DNA of 64,000 nucleotides. Origin: Kordia aestuariivivens. GTDB lineage: Bacteria > Bacteroidota > Bacteroidia > Flavobacteriales > Flavobacteriaceae. Each line of letters begins with the position of its first letter. The first letter of the stretch is position 1. The notes beneath the pieces are model-generated. The model ran no database searches, had not been told where the DNA came from, and worked only from the letters and a program-made list of their open reading frames with translations. Below are positions 52,584-60,478 of this stretch, in pieces. The stretch covers positions 206,999 to 270,998 of the forward strand of contig NZ_JACGWS010000007.1 in NCBI RefSeq assembly GCF_014397005.1, in the 5' to 3' direction. The translations under genes were made by a program, and so were the position numbers.

Positions 52584-55500
52584 ATGAGCGTGAGTATATC
52601 TAAAATCTCGCAACATTTTAAACAATCTCCCGAACTCAGGAAATTGGGGCAAGCTATTGCCAAAAACCAAGAAAAAGTACACGTAAAAGACCTTACAGGA
52701 TCTAGTTTATCGTTCGTTATTGCAGAAGCTTTCAAGCAAAGTGACATGCCTTTTATTTTTGTGTTGAATGATAAAGAAGAAGCTGCGTATTACTTAAACG
52801 ACTTGGAACATTTGCTGAATGATAAAGACGTGCTTTTTTATCCAGGAAGTTACCGAAGACCGTATCAAATAGAAGAAACCGACAATGCAAATGTATTGTT
52901 GAGAGCAGAAGTGCTGAACCGAATTAATTCGCGAAAAAAACCTTCGTTGATTGTAACGTATCCTGATGCGTTATTTGAAAAAGTAGTTACGCGAAAAGAA
53001 TTGGAGAAAAATACACTTAAAGTTTCTTTGAACGATAAATTATCTATCGATTTTGTAAATGAAACCTTGTTTGAATACAACTTCAACAGAGTAGATTTTG
53101 TTACAGAACCAGGCGAATTTTCAGTTCGTGGTGGAATTGTAGATGTATATTCATTCTCAAATGACGAACCCTATCGAATTGAATTTTTTGGCGATGAAGT
53201 AGACAGCATGCGTACGTTTGATGTGGAAACGCAACTTTCAACAGAAAAAGTAAAGAAAATTAGCATTATTCCAAATGTTGAAAATAAAGCCTTGCAAGAA
53301 TCTCGCGAAAGCTTCTTAAAATACATTCCAGGCAAAACGATTGTTTTTGCAAAAAATACCGAATTATTATTTGGTCGAATTGATAAATTATTTAAAAAAG
53401 CAATTGCTGCTTTTGGTGAATTATCAGAAGATGTCAAACACAACACGCCCGAAGAGTTATTCTGCACAAAAGAACTCTTACAAAATCAATTTTTAGAATA
53501 TACGATTGTAGAATTGACCGTAAATCCGTTGTTGAAAGCAGACACATTTGTTGGGTTTAATACAACGCCACAACCTTCATTCAATCGTCAATTTGACTTA
53601 TTGATTGAAGATTTAGACAAAAATCACGAAAAAGGATATACCAATTATATTACTTGCGTGAGCGAACAACAAGCGAAACGTTTTCACGATATTTTTGATG
53701 ATGTAGAACAAAAAGTGCATTACGAAACCGTTGTACTTCCACTCTATCAAGGGTTTGCAGATCACGATCAGAAAGTTATTTGTTATACAGATCACCAGAT
53801 TTTTGAACGTTATCATAAGTTTCACTTGAAGAATGGTTATGCCAAAAAACAAGCCATTACGCTGAAAGAATTGACCAATTTGGAAGTGGGCGATTATGTC
53901 ACACATATTGATCATGGAATTGGAAAATTTGGCGGATTAAAAAAGATTGATGTTGAAGGCATCAAGCAAGAAGCCATTAAATTAATTTATGGCGAACGCG
54001 ATATTTTATACTTGAGCATTCACTCATTACACAAAATTTCTAAGTTCAACGGAAAAGACGGGAAACCGCCAAAAATATATAAACTCGGTTCTGGCGCTTG
54101 GAAAAAACTCAAGCAAAAAACCAAAGCGCGCGTTAAGCATATTGCTTATAATTTAATTGAATTGTACGCAAAGCGACGCACGCAAAAAGGATTTCAATAT
54201 CAACCTGATACGTATTTACAACACGAATTAGAAGCTTCCTTTATTTATGAAGATACGCCCGATCAATCTACCGCGACGCAAGATGTAAAAGCAGATATGG
54301 AAAGTGAACGTCCTATGGATCGTTTGGTTTGTGGTGATGTTGGTTTTGGAAAAACAGAAGTTGCCATTCGTGCAGCTTTTAAAGCCGTTGATAACGGAAA
54401 ACAAGTTGCTATTTTAGTTCCGACAACCATTTTAGCATTTCAGCATTTTAAAACCTTTACCGAACGTTTGGAAGACATGCCAGTTACGGTTGATTATTTG
54501 AATCGTTTCCGATCGGCTAAACAACGTAGCGAAGCGCTTAAAGGACTTGAAAACGGAAGTGTAGATATTGTCATTGGAACGCATCAATTGGTAAATAAAG
54601 CCGTAAAATTTAAAGATCTTGGGTTGCTAATTGTGGATGAAGAACAAAAATTTGGTGTTGCGGTAAAAGATAAACTGAAAACCATCAAAGAAAATGTAGA
54701 TACGTTGACATTGACAGCAACTCCAATTCCGAGAACTTTACAATTTAGTTTGATGGCTGCGCGTGATTTATCAGTGATTACAACGCCGCCGCCAAATCGA
54801 TATCCAATTGAAACGAATGTGATTCGATTCCAAGAAGAAACCATTCGTGATGCGGTGAGTTATGAAATTCAGCGTGGTGGACAAGTGTTTTTTATTCACA
54901 ATAGAATTGAAAATATTAAAGAAGTCGCTGGAATGATTCAGCGTTTGGTACCAGATGCCAAAATAGGAATCGGTCACGGACAACTAGATGGAAAGAAACT
55001 AGAAAAACTTATGCTTGCCTTTATGAATGGTGAATTTGACGTGTTAGTTTCTACCACAATTATTGAAAGTGGTTTGGACGTTCCGAACGCGAATACCATT
55101 TTTATTAATAATGCCAATAATTTTGGTTTGAGTGATTTACATCAGATGCGTGGACGTGTCGGAAGAAGCAATAAGAAAGCTTTTTGTTATTTTATTACAC
55201 CGCCAGATTCTGTCATGACACAAGATGCACGCAAACGAATTACAGCGTTGGAGCAATTTTCTACGCTTGGAAGCGGGTTTAATATTGCGATGAAAGATTT
55301 GGAAATTCGTGGCGCAGGAGATTTGTTAGGTGGCGAACAAAGTGGATTTATTAATGAAATCGGATTTGAAACCTATCAAAAAATACTAAACGAAACTATT
55401 GAAGAACTCAAAGAAAACGAGTTCAAAGATTTATACGAAGAAACGGAAAGCAAGAAGGAAAAAGTCTATCTGAAAGAAACACAGATTGATACCGATTTTG

Positions 55501-55931
55501 AATTGTTATTTCCAGATGCATATATTAATACAGTTTCTGAACGCTTGTTATTATACAATAAATTAAGTGTTCTAAAAACAGAAGAAGAGTTACAGGTATT
55601 TGAAAATGAACTTATTGACAGATTTGGTCCGTTGCCAGAATCTGCTGTTGCGTTGTTAGATTCGGTTCGCATCAAATGGATTGCGACCAAGTTAGGATTG
55701 GAAAAAATGATTCTTAAAAAAGGCAAGTTGATCAGTTATTTTATTTCAGATCAACAATCAAATTTCTATCAAAGTCCTATTTTTACACAAATATTACAGT
55801 TTGTACAGCAAAACCCTTCTATTTGTACGATGAAGGAAAAACAAACCCGAAATGGTTTGCGTTTATTACTTACTTTTGAGCGTATTACGTCCGTTAAAAA
55901 AGCATTAAACGTACTAGAAAAAATTACGTAA
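52584..55931 (+). CDS. mfd: Transcription-repair coupling factor
   Basis: An 1115-residue ATP-dependent translocase that removes stalled RNA polymerase and recruits UvrA. Order: UvrB-homology N-terminus (DVLFYPGSYRRPYQ ... EPGEFSVRGGIVDVYSF), RNA polymerase interacting domain (about 425-520, DYVTHIDHGIGKFGGL), helicase core with P-loop CGDVGFGKTEVAIRAAF and DEEQ box LLIVDEEQKFGV, and TRCF C-terminal domain. HQMRGRVGRS is motif VI. Full length, slightly shorter than E. coli Mfd (1148). Confidence 0.97.
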   Translation: MSVSISKISQHFKQSPELRKLGQAIAKNQEKVHVKDLTGSSLSFVIAEAFKQSDMPFIFVLNDKEEAAYYLNDLEHLLNDKDVLFYPGSYRRPYQIEETDNANVLLRAEVLNRINSRKKPSLIVTYPDALFEKVVTRKELEKNTLKVSLNDKLSIDFVNETLFEYNFNRVDFVTEPGEFSVRGGIVDVYSFSNDEPYRIEFFGDEVDSMRTFDVETQLSTEKVKKISIIPNVENKALQESRESFLKYIPGKTIVFAKNTELLFGRIDKLFKKAIAAFGELSEDVKHNTPEELFCTKELLQNQFLEYTIVELTVNPLLKADTFVGFNTTPQPSFNRQFDLLIEDLDKNHEKGYTNYITCVSEQQAKRFHDIFDDVEQKVHYETVVLPLYQGFADHDQKVICYTDHQIFERYHKFHLKNGYAKKQAITLKELTNLEVGDYVTHIDHGIGKFGGLKKIDVEGIKQEAIKLIYGERDILYLSIHSLHKISKFNGKDGKPPKIYKLGSGAWKKLKQKTKARVKHIAYNLIELYAKRRTQKGFQYQPDTYLQHELEASFIYEDTPDQSTATQDVKADMESERPMDRLVCGDVGFGKTEVAIRAAFKAVDNGKQVAILVPTTILAFQHFKTFTERLEDMPVTVDYLNRFRSAKQRSEALKGLENGSVDIVIGTHQLVNKAVKFKDLGLLIVDEEQKFGVAVKDKLKTIKENVDTLTLTATPIPRTLQFSLMAARDLSVITTPPPNRYPIETNVIRFQEETIRDAVSYEIQRGGQVFFIHNRIENIKEVAGMIQRLVPDAKIGIGHGQLDGKKLEKLMLAFMNGEFDVLVSTTIIESGLDVPNANTIFINNANNFGLSDLHQMRGRVGRSNKKAFCYFITPPDSVMTQDARKRITALEQFSTLGSGFNIAMKDLEIRGAGDLLGGEQSGFINEIGFETYQKILNETIEELKENEFKDLYEETESKKEKVYLKETQIDTDFELLFPDAYINTVSERLLLYNKLSVLKTEEELQVFENELIDRFGPLPESAVALLDSVRIKWIATKLGLEKMILKKGKLISYFISDQQSNFYQSPIFTQILQFVQQNPSICTMKEKQTRNGLRLLLTFERITSVKKALNVLEKIT

Positions 55932-55996
55932 TTTGCTTTGGCTTAATTATTGAATATACTGAAGTTGTTAAAATGACTTCATAAAAAATAAAGAAC

Positions 55997-57322
55997 ATGA
56001 TTAAAAAAATACTTTTTATACTGTGTATGATTCCATTGTGCATGCAAGCGCAAAAAACGATGTTAGGCACATTTTCTCCTGCAGAAGATTTCAAATGGTT
56101 TATTATTTATCAATTGAAAACGACGCATCAAGCTTATGTTGATAATGGAAAAATTGTAGATGGAAAATTAAATTATACGTTTAAACCAGCTGCTGAAAAA
56201 GGCATGTACCGTTTGGTGTATGGAATGCCACAAGAATCTGAGAATTTCGATTTTATTTATAGCGGCGAAGAAGATATTTCGTTTGTATTTGATGAAAAAA
56301 GTGTTGAATTTACCGTTTCGAAAGAAAACAAATTGAATACTTCATATTTTTCTAGTGTCAATACGGTAAAACGTGGTATTAATGAATTTTACCAAAGTGG
56401 AGAAGCGGATGAAAAAGCGTTCTTAGCTATTTTTAAAACACTTAGCGAAACACAAGAAATCTTTGAAAAAGAAGCCCAAGGAACTATTGTAGAAAACTTT
56501 ATCAAAGCAAGTCGTTCGTATACACCTACTGCGTATGAAGCACCGGAAGTAATGGTTGACAATATTAAAAAACACTATTTTGACCATGTAGATTTTTCAA
56601 ATCCTGTGTTGCAAAATTCAGATTTCATTGCAGATAAAATGTCAAACTATGTGTTTACGGCATTGCCATTGAAAGAGTTCACAGGAAAAGAATTAACCGA
56701 AGAATACAAGAAAAACATTGCCGCAATTTCAGAGAAAATAAAGCCTGTTGCGGTTGATTATCAGAAATCATTATTTAATGTATTGTGGGAACAAATGGTG
56801 GTTTTGGAAAATGACGAGATTGCCATTCATATTGCAGACATGTATTTAACTCCGTTAGCAAACCAATTGAATGATTCCATTTTAGCAACAAAATTAGAAA
56901 CGCATAAACGCTTGGCTTTTGGCGCTGTTGCTCCAGAGTTTACGTGGGTAAAGGATAATAAAACACACAAATTGAGCGAATTGAAAGGCGCTGAAAACTA
57001 TATTGTAGTGTTTTGGAGCAGTACATGTTCACATTGTTTGAAAGAGTTGCCATTACTCAAAGACTTTGTTGCTTCGCAAGAAAAAGACACGTTTAAAGTC
57101 ATTGCAATTGGTTTGGAAGACGAACGCGCAAGTTGGGCAAATGAAAGTTCATTTTACCCAGATTTTATTCACGTTTTAGCATTGAAAAAGTGGGATAACG
57201 AAATCGGAAATATGTATGACGTGAGTTCTACACCAACCTTTTTTGTATTGGATAAAGACAAACGCATTATTGGAAAACCGTATGGCGTAAAAGAGTTAGA
57301 AGAGTTTTTTACGAAGGAATAA
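55997..57322 (+). CDS. Secreted TlpA-like thioredoxin-fold protein
   Basis: A 441-residue exported protein (signal peptide KILFILCMIPLCMQAQ). The N-terminal part (about 20-110) is beta-rich as in DUF4369-type domains, a helical middle follows, and residues 310-440 form a TlpA/ResA-like thioredoxin domain with VVFWSSTCSHCLKELPLL (Cys344-x-x-Cys347) and the cis-Pro in SSTPTFFVLD. It probably reduces disulfides in periplasmic proteins. The CSHC pair differs from the usual CPxC and may alter redox potential. Downstream of mfd by 65 bases. Confidence 0.85.
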   Translation: MIKKILFILCMIPLCMQAQKTMLGTFSPAEDFKWFIIYQLKTTHQAYVDNGKIVDGKLNYTFKPAAEKGMYRLVYGMPQESENFDFIYSGEEDISFVFDEKSVEFTVSKENKLNTSYFSSVNTVKRGINEFYQSGEADEKAFLAIFKTLSETQEIFEKEAQGTIVENFIKASRSYTPTAYEAPEVMVDNIKKHYFDHVDFSNPVLQNSDFIADKMSNYVFTALPLKEFTGKELTEEYKKNIAAISEKIKPVAVDYQKSLFNVLWEQMVVLENDEIAIHIADMYLTPLANQLNDSILATKLETHKRLAFGAVAPEFTWVKDNKTHKLSELKGAENYIVVFWSSTCSHCLKELPLLKDFVASQEKDTFKVIAIGLEDERASWANESSFYPDFIHVLALKKWDNEIGNMYDVSSTPTFFVLDKDKRIIGKPYGVKELEEFFTKE

Positions 57323-57339
57323 GACCTAAGTTAAAACAT

Positions 57340-57378
57340 AAAAAAGGCGTAAAAGTGAGTTACTTTTACGCCTTTTTT
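57340..57378. terminator. Bidirectional terminator
   Basis: Stem AAAGGCGTAAAAGT with its near complement ACTTTTACGCCTTT, loop of about 7 bases and A/T flanks. A degenerate copy is at 59573-59612. Confidence 0.88.
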
Positions 57379-57394
57379 ATAATCTTTTTTTAGA

Positions 57395-57625
57395 TTATCC
57401 TGAAACGTTACTTAATCCATTTTGAGTTTCTGTACACGTATGTTCAATGCCTGTTTTTGCCTGTCCCTCTGTACAAAGAGTAAGAATAGATGTGCAATGT
57501 ATTGATTCTTCTAATGGTTCCGTTACAACACATGGATTACTGTCTGTTCCACCAACAATACTACTAACTTGTAAATTTGCAATTTTAAATTTTCTGAATT
57601 TTAATACTTTTTTATTTTCTCTCAT
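57395..57625 (-). CDS. GG-leader RiPP-like precursor peptide C1 (76 aa)
   Basis: Leader MRENKKVLKFRKFKIANLQV then SSIVGG; core with five Cys and many Thr/Ser (DSNPCVVTEPLEESIHCTSI ... LCTEGQAKTGIEHTCTET). C1, C2 and C3 share a subfamily leader MRENKxxLxFxKxKIAN, different from the MKKQ type. It is directly downstream of the regulator at 57722-59413, whose 3' end carries the operator-like dyad. RiPP nature inferred from leader and core. Confidence 0.82.
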   Translation of the reverse strand: MRENKKVLKFRKFKIANLQVSSIVGGTDSNPCVVTEPLEESIHCTSILTLCTEGQAKTGIEHTCTETQNGLSNVSG

Positions 57626-57655
57626 CTTTAATAATTTTTAAAATTTGAATGTTTT

Positions 57656-57663
57656 CAAATCTA
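57656..57663 (-). promoter_or_regulatory. -7 box of precursor C1
   Basis: TAGATTTG on the minus strand, starting 31 bp from the C1 start codon and 48 bp from the dyad at 57711. C2 (59946-59953) and C3 (60410-60417) have TAGTTTTG at exactly the same distances. Confidence 0.7.
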
Positions 57664-57710
57664 AGTATTCATGTTTAATATTAGACGAAAATTCAGTCTT
57701 GGAAAACTAT

Positions 57711-57723
57711 AATTCCGTGAATT
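57711..57723. promoter_or_regulatory. Candidate operator of precursor C1
   Basis: AATTCCGTGAATT, a dyad AATTC-N3-GAATT, starting 86 bp upstream of the C1 start codon; the flanks extend the dyad to 13-bp arms. A half copy, AATTCAGT, starts 21 bp away at 57690. The stop codon of the regulator gene falls within it. Confidence 0.6.
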
Positions 57724-59413
57724 ATAGTTTTTTTTGAGCATCTTCTCTCACTTTTTTAATAAAATACGATGGTTTTAACCCTGTCTTCTTATGAAAGGCT
57801 CTCGAAAAACTTTCTGGATTTGAGAAACCAATTTCTTCAGCAATGGCACGAATGGTATATTTTTGATATTTTTTATCCTGTTGTATGTGACTAACTAAAT
57901 AATTTATTCGTAAATCGTTGATGTAAGATGTGAAGTTTTTATCTTTATATGAGTTTATAATTTTTGATAGGTACTTGGAATTGGTATTGATAATTTTCGC
58001 CGCATCTTTTAAGGAGATTTGATTCGTGAGAAATGCATCGCCTTGTTCAAATACTTCTAATCCTTGTAAAATTTCTGTTATAATATGTTGATCTATTCCT
58101 AAAGATACTGCTTGTGGCTTGGCATTTTTTACAATGATTTCTTCTTCCACAATTGAATTCGACTTTTGTATGATTTTGTTGTAGCGTTTCTCATATTTCT
58201 TTTTCAATCGAATATAATAAATAAGTAAAGCTATGGCTAATATACTTGTGAATCCTCCTGCAATAGCAATCCAATCTCTTTCTTCAGTGATCTGTTTATT
58301 TTGAGTTTCCAATTTTGTAATCAAACGCTCTTTACTTAAAACCAATGCGGGAATATCGTACTTTTTTGAAATATTCTGAGATAAATGCCTGTAATTAGCA
58401 TGTATTGTACTGTCAATTTTCAATAACTGTTTCGTATAATACAACTCTTTTCTTTCATCTTTTCCCTCTTTTGCATCTTTGATTAGGTAGATATAAGATT
58501 CGCGTAGTGGCGGAAATAAATTATTATTTTTATTGAAAATGGTATCTACTTTTTTGAAATAGTCAATGGCTTTTTTATTTTTCCCTAACGCGTGATCGTT
58601 TTTTGCCAGATAAAACTTTGCTACCAATTGATCATTAGCATATATATGTGATATTCCTTTTTGAATACTATCAGTTGAGGCTTGATAATCTCCTTTTACA
58701 CATAAATTAGCGCCTTCATATACTACAAAAGTATAATACATTTGGCTTAGGTTATTATCTAATGAAAGTCGGATTCCTTCATTGTTAATTTTTGTAGATT
58801 TTGCAGTTTGTTCAGATTCATAATATGTGGCCGACAGTTGCAGTAATGTATACAAATACCCTTCTAAATACATCTTCTTTTGCGATTTTTCAAAAGTAAG
58901 ACACTCTTTAAATAGCTTTTCGGCCTCTTCATAATTTCCAGATAACCGCTTTAAAAAAGCAATATTGTATTTTATATCATATTGGTACTTTAAATTTCCA
59001 CTTAATGCTGCAGCTGATTCTGCTAAGAGATAATTAGTAAGTGCTTCTGGGTAATTTCTTTCATGATGAAAAGTTCTTCCTTTTGCTAAATAAGCATGCA
59101 TAGGAAATCTAGTATCACCTTCTAAATTTTTTGTATTAGAAATAGTGCTATCTAAATACTGAAGTTTCCGTTTTACATTAGTATCTCTTAGCGCTAACAA
59201 ATAATAGCCTCGCCCTATAAACTCTTTCTTTTCGGTTTTTTTTGCTCTCTCAAGATAATCACTCGCAAGTATTTTGATTTGTTCATACTTGATATTTGTA
59301 TCGCGGAATTGTATTCTTAATTCATTAAACTTTTTTAATAAATCTTCTTTTTCTTGTGCAAACGCAACAGTTCCAACAAAAAACAGACATGCATACAGTA
59401 CAAAATTTTTCAT
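57722..59413 (-). CDS. Membrane-spanning TPR-AraC transcriptional regulator (locus C, first)
   Basis: A 563-residue protein. Signal peptide (FVLYACLFFVGTVAFAQ), TPR helices (about 40-330: YPEALTNYLLAESAA, YEEAEKLFKECLTF), a transmembrane helix (about 383-405, IAIAGGFTSILAIALLIYYI), and the AraC domain (about 460-555, TNSKYLSKIINSYKDKNFTSYI ... RAIAEEIGFSNPESFSRAFHKKTGL). The C-terminal domain is very like that of the regulator at 60479-62143. ATG 59413 puts the signal peptide at the start; an ATG at 59443 is also in frame. It is followed by precursor C1. Confidence 0.85.
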   Translation of the reverse strand: MKNFVLYACLFFVGTVAFAQEKEDLLKKFNELRIQFRDTNIKYEQIKILASDYLERAKKTEKKEFIGRGYYLLALRDTNVKRKLQYLDSTISNTKNLEGDTRFPMHAYLAKGRTFHHERNYPEALTNYLLAESAAALSGNLKYQYDIKYNIAFLKRLSGNYEEAEKLFKECLTFEKSQKKMYLEGYLYTLLQLSATYYESEQTAKSTKINNEGIRLSLDNNLSQMYYTFVVYEGANLCVKGDYQASTDSIQKGISHIYANDQLVAKFYLAKNDHALGKNKKAIDYFKKVDTIFNKNNNLFPPLRESYIYLIKDAKEGKDERKELYYTKQLLKIDSTIHANYRHLSQNISKKYDIPALVLSKERLITKLETQNKQITEERDWIAIAGGFTSILAIALLIYYIRLKKKYEKRYNKIIQKSNSIVEEEIIVKNAKPQAVSLGIDQHIITEILQGLEVFEQGDAFLTNQISLKDAAKIINTNSKYLSKIINSYKDKNFTSYINDLRINYLVSHIQQDKKYQKYTIRAIAEEIGFSNPESFSRAFHKKTGLKPSYFIKKVREDAQKKL

Positions 59414-59572
59414 ATAAAGTATTATGTTTCTAATTAATAGCATTGAAAACTATGCGAATTTACTCATTTTTTATCCTCAAAAAGGACTTCTTATAAACGA
59501 CATAGTCAGGATTAACTTGTAATATGCAACTTAATTTTAAGTGATTTTTTTAATAGACTAATAGCCAATCAT

Positions 59573-59612
59573 AAAAAAAGGCAAAAAAGTGAGTTACTTT
59601 TACGCCTTTTTA
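59573..59612 (-). terminator. Terminator after precursor C2
   Basis: Degenerate copy of the hairpin at 57340-57378 (shared GTGAGTTACTTTTACGCC). It lies about 60 bases after the C2 stop codon, and is further sign that the precursor unit was duplicated. Confidence 0.65.
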
Positions 59613-59672
59613 TGTTGCTATAATTAAATAATGGATAGATTATGTGATATGTAACAAATCATTTTAAACCCT

Positions 59673-59915
59673 CTATTCTCTACCAGTGCCTATCATACAC
59701 AACCAAGGCTGTTGTCCACCAGTATTAATAAAAACGATACAACCATCACTACACAGGTTTCCATCGTCTGAAGCTGGAATTGGGCAATCAGGGCTATCAG
59801 TTGTGCAATCGTCTGTAAAAACTACAATAGTATCGGTTTCTCCGCCGCCTCTAAGGGTATTCATGTTCGCAATTTTAATTTTTTTGAACTTTAATTTTCT
59901 TTTGTTTTCTCTCAT
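59673..59915 (-). CDS. GG-leader RiPP-like precursor peptide C2 (80 aa)
   Basis: Leader MRENKRKLKFKKIKIANMNT then LRGGG; core with five Cys (FTDDCTTDSPDCPIPASDDG, LCSDGCIVFINTGGQQPW, LCMIG). The ATG at 59915 matches the sibling genes in leader sequence and in distance to the promoter box, so longer upstream frames are not used. Very close to C3 in the leader and first 15 core residues (ETDT..V.TD.C), showing recent duplication. Behind it lies a relic of a regulator gene end instead of a full regulator. Confidence 0.84.
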   Translation of the reverse strand: MRENKRKLKFKKIKIANMNTLRGGGETDTIVVFTDDCTTDSPDCPIPASDDGNLCSDGCIVFINTGGQQPWLCMIGTGRE

Positions 59916-60000
59916 AATATAAAATTTTAAAAATTTGAATGTGTTCAAAACTATGAATTCATGAGTACTATAGAAGTATATTTGGGCGTACATAAACGAC

Positions 60001-60013
60001 AATTCCGTGAATT
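60001..60013. promoter_or_regulatory. Candidate operator of precursor C2
   Basis: AATTCCGTGAATT, identical to the copy at 57711, starting 86 bp upstream of the C2 start codon and 48 bp from its TAGTTTTG box (59946-59953). Confidence 0.62.
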
Positions 60014-60055
60014 ATTGTTTTTTTGTTGGTCTTCACGCAGCTTTTTAATGAAATA
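60011..60055 (-). pseudogene. Relic of a TPR-AraC regulator 3' end
   Basis: On the minus strand this reads YFIKKLREDQQKNN, corresponding to the YFIKKVREDQHKK end of the intact regulator at 60479-62143. The stop codon is altered, and everything upstream of the 14 codons is gone; a terminator begins right at the break (60056). It shows that a third regulator gene once stood before C2. Confidence 0.82.
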
Positions 60056-60090
60056 AAAAAAAGATTGTAGGATGAGCTACAATCTTTTTT
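60056..60090 (-). terminator. Terminator after precursor C3
   Basis: Stem AAAGATTGTAG / CTACAATCTTT with loop GATGAG and A/T flanks, 41 bases beyond the C3 stop codon. Confidence 0.85.
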
Positions 60091-60130
60091 AAGATAACTC
60101 AAGTATACTTAACAAGCGTACTTAAGATGT

Positions 60131-60379
60131 TTATTGTGTACAAGGCCCTAAACATTCTCCTTTGCCTCCAGAATTTCCATATTGAGGTCGCTCTGTAGGA
60201 TTATTACAAGCGTCACTACACGGATTTTGTATATCTGAAGTTAGTATCGGACAACCAGGATTAGTACTGCAAGTATCTGTATAAACAGCAACAGTATCGG
60301 TTTCTCCGCCACCTCTGAGGCTATTCATGTTTGCAATTTTGATTTTTTTGAATTGTAATTTTCTTTTGTTTTCTCTCAT
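60131..60379 (-). CDS. GG-leader RiPP-like precursor peptide C3 (82 aa)
   Basis: Leader MRENKRKLQFKKIKIANMNS then LRGGG; core with six Cys (YTDTCSTNPGCPILTSDIQN, PCSDACNNPTERPQ, GECLGPCTQ). The start at 60379 matches C2. A second diglycine, SGGKGE, occurs near the end. It is downstream of the regulator at 60479-62143 with the same spacing of operator and -7 box as C1 and C2. Confidence 0.84.
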   Translation of the reverse strand: MRENKRKLQFKKIKIANMNSLRGGGETDTVAVYTDTCSTNPGCPILTSDIQNPCSDACNNPTERPQYGNSGGKGECLGPCTQ

Positions 60380-60464
60380 AATATAAAATTTTAAACTTTT
60401 GAATGTCCTCAAAACTAACGCATTCACACTTTAAAACAAGGAAAAAACAGCATGCTTAAACGAC

Positions 60465-60477
60465 AATTCAGTGAATT
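60465..60477. promoter_or_regulatory. Candidate operator of precursor C3
   Basis: AATTCAGTGAATT, dyad with one base different from the C1 and C2 copies, 86 bp from the C3 start codon and 48 bp from its TAGTTTTG box (60410-60417). It touches the stop codon of the regulator gene. Confidence 0.6.
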
Positions 60478-60478
60478 A

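Noticed and set aside
57701..57731. Long hairpin at the end of the locus C regulator as a terminator
   Set aside because: The T-run is on the plus strand, where no gene needs ending, and the central dyad recurs at three other places at a fixed distance from start codons; an operator explains it better.
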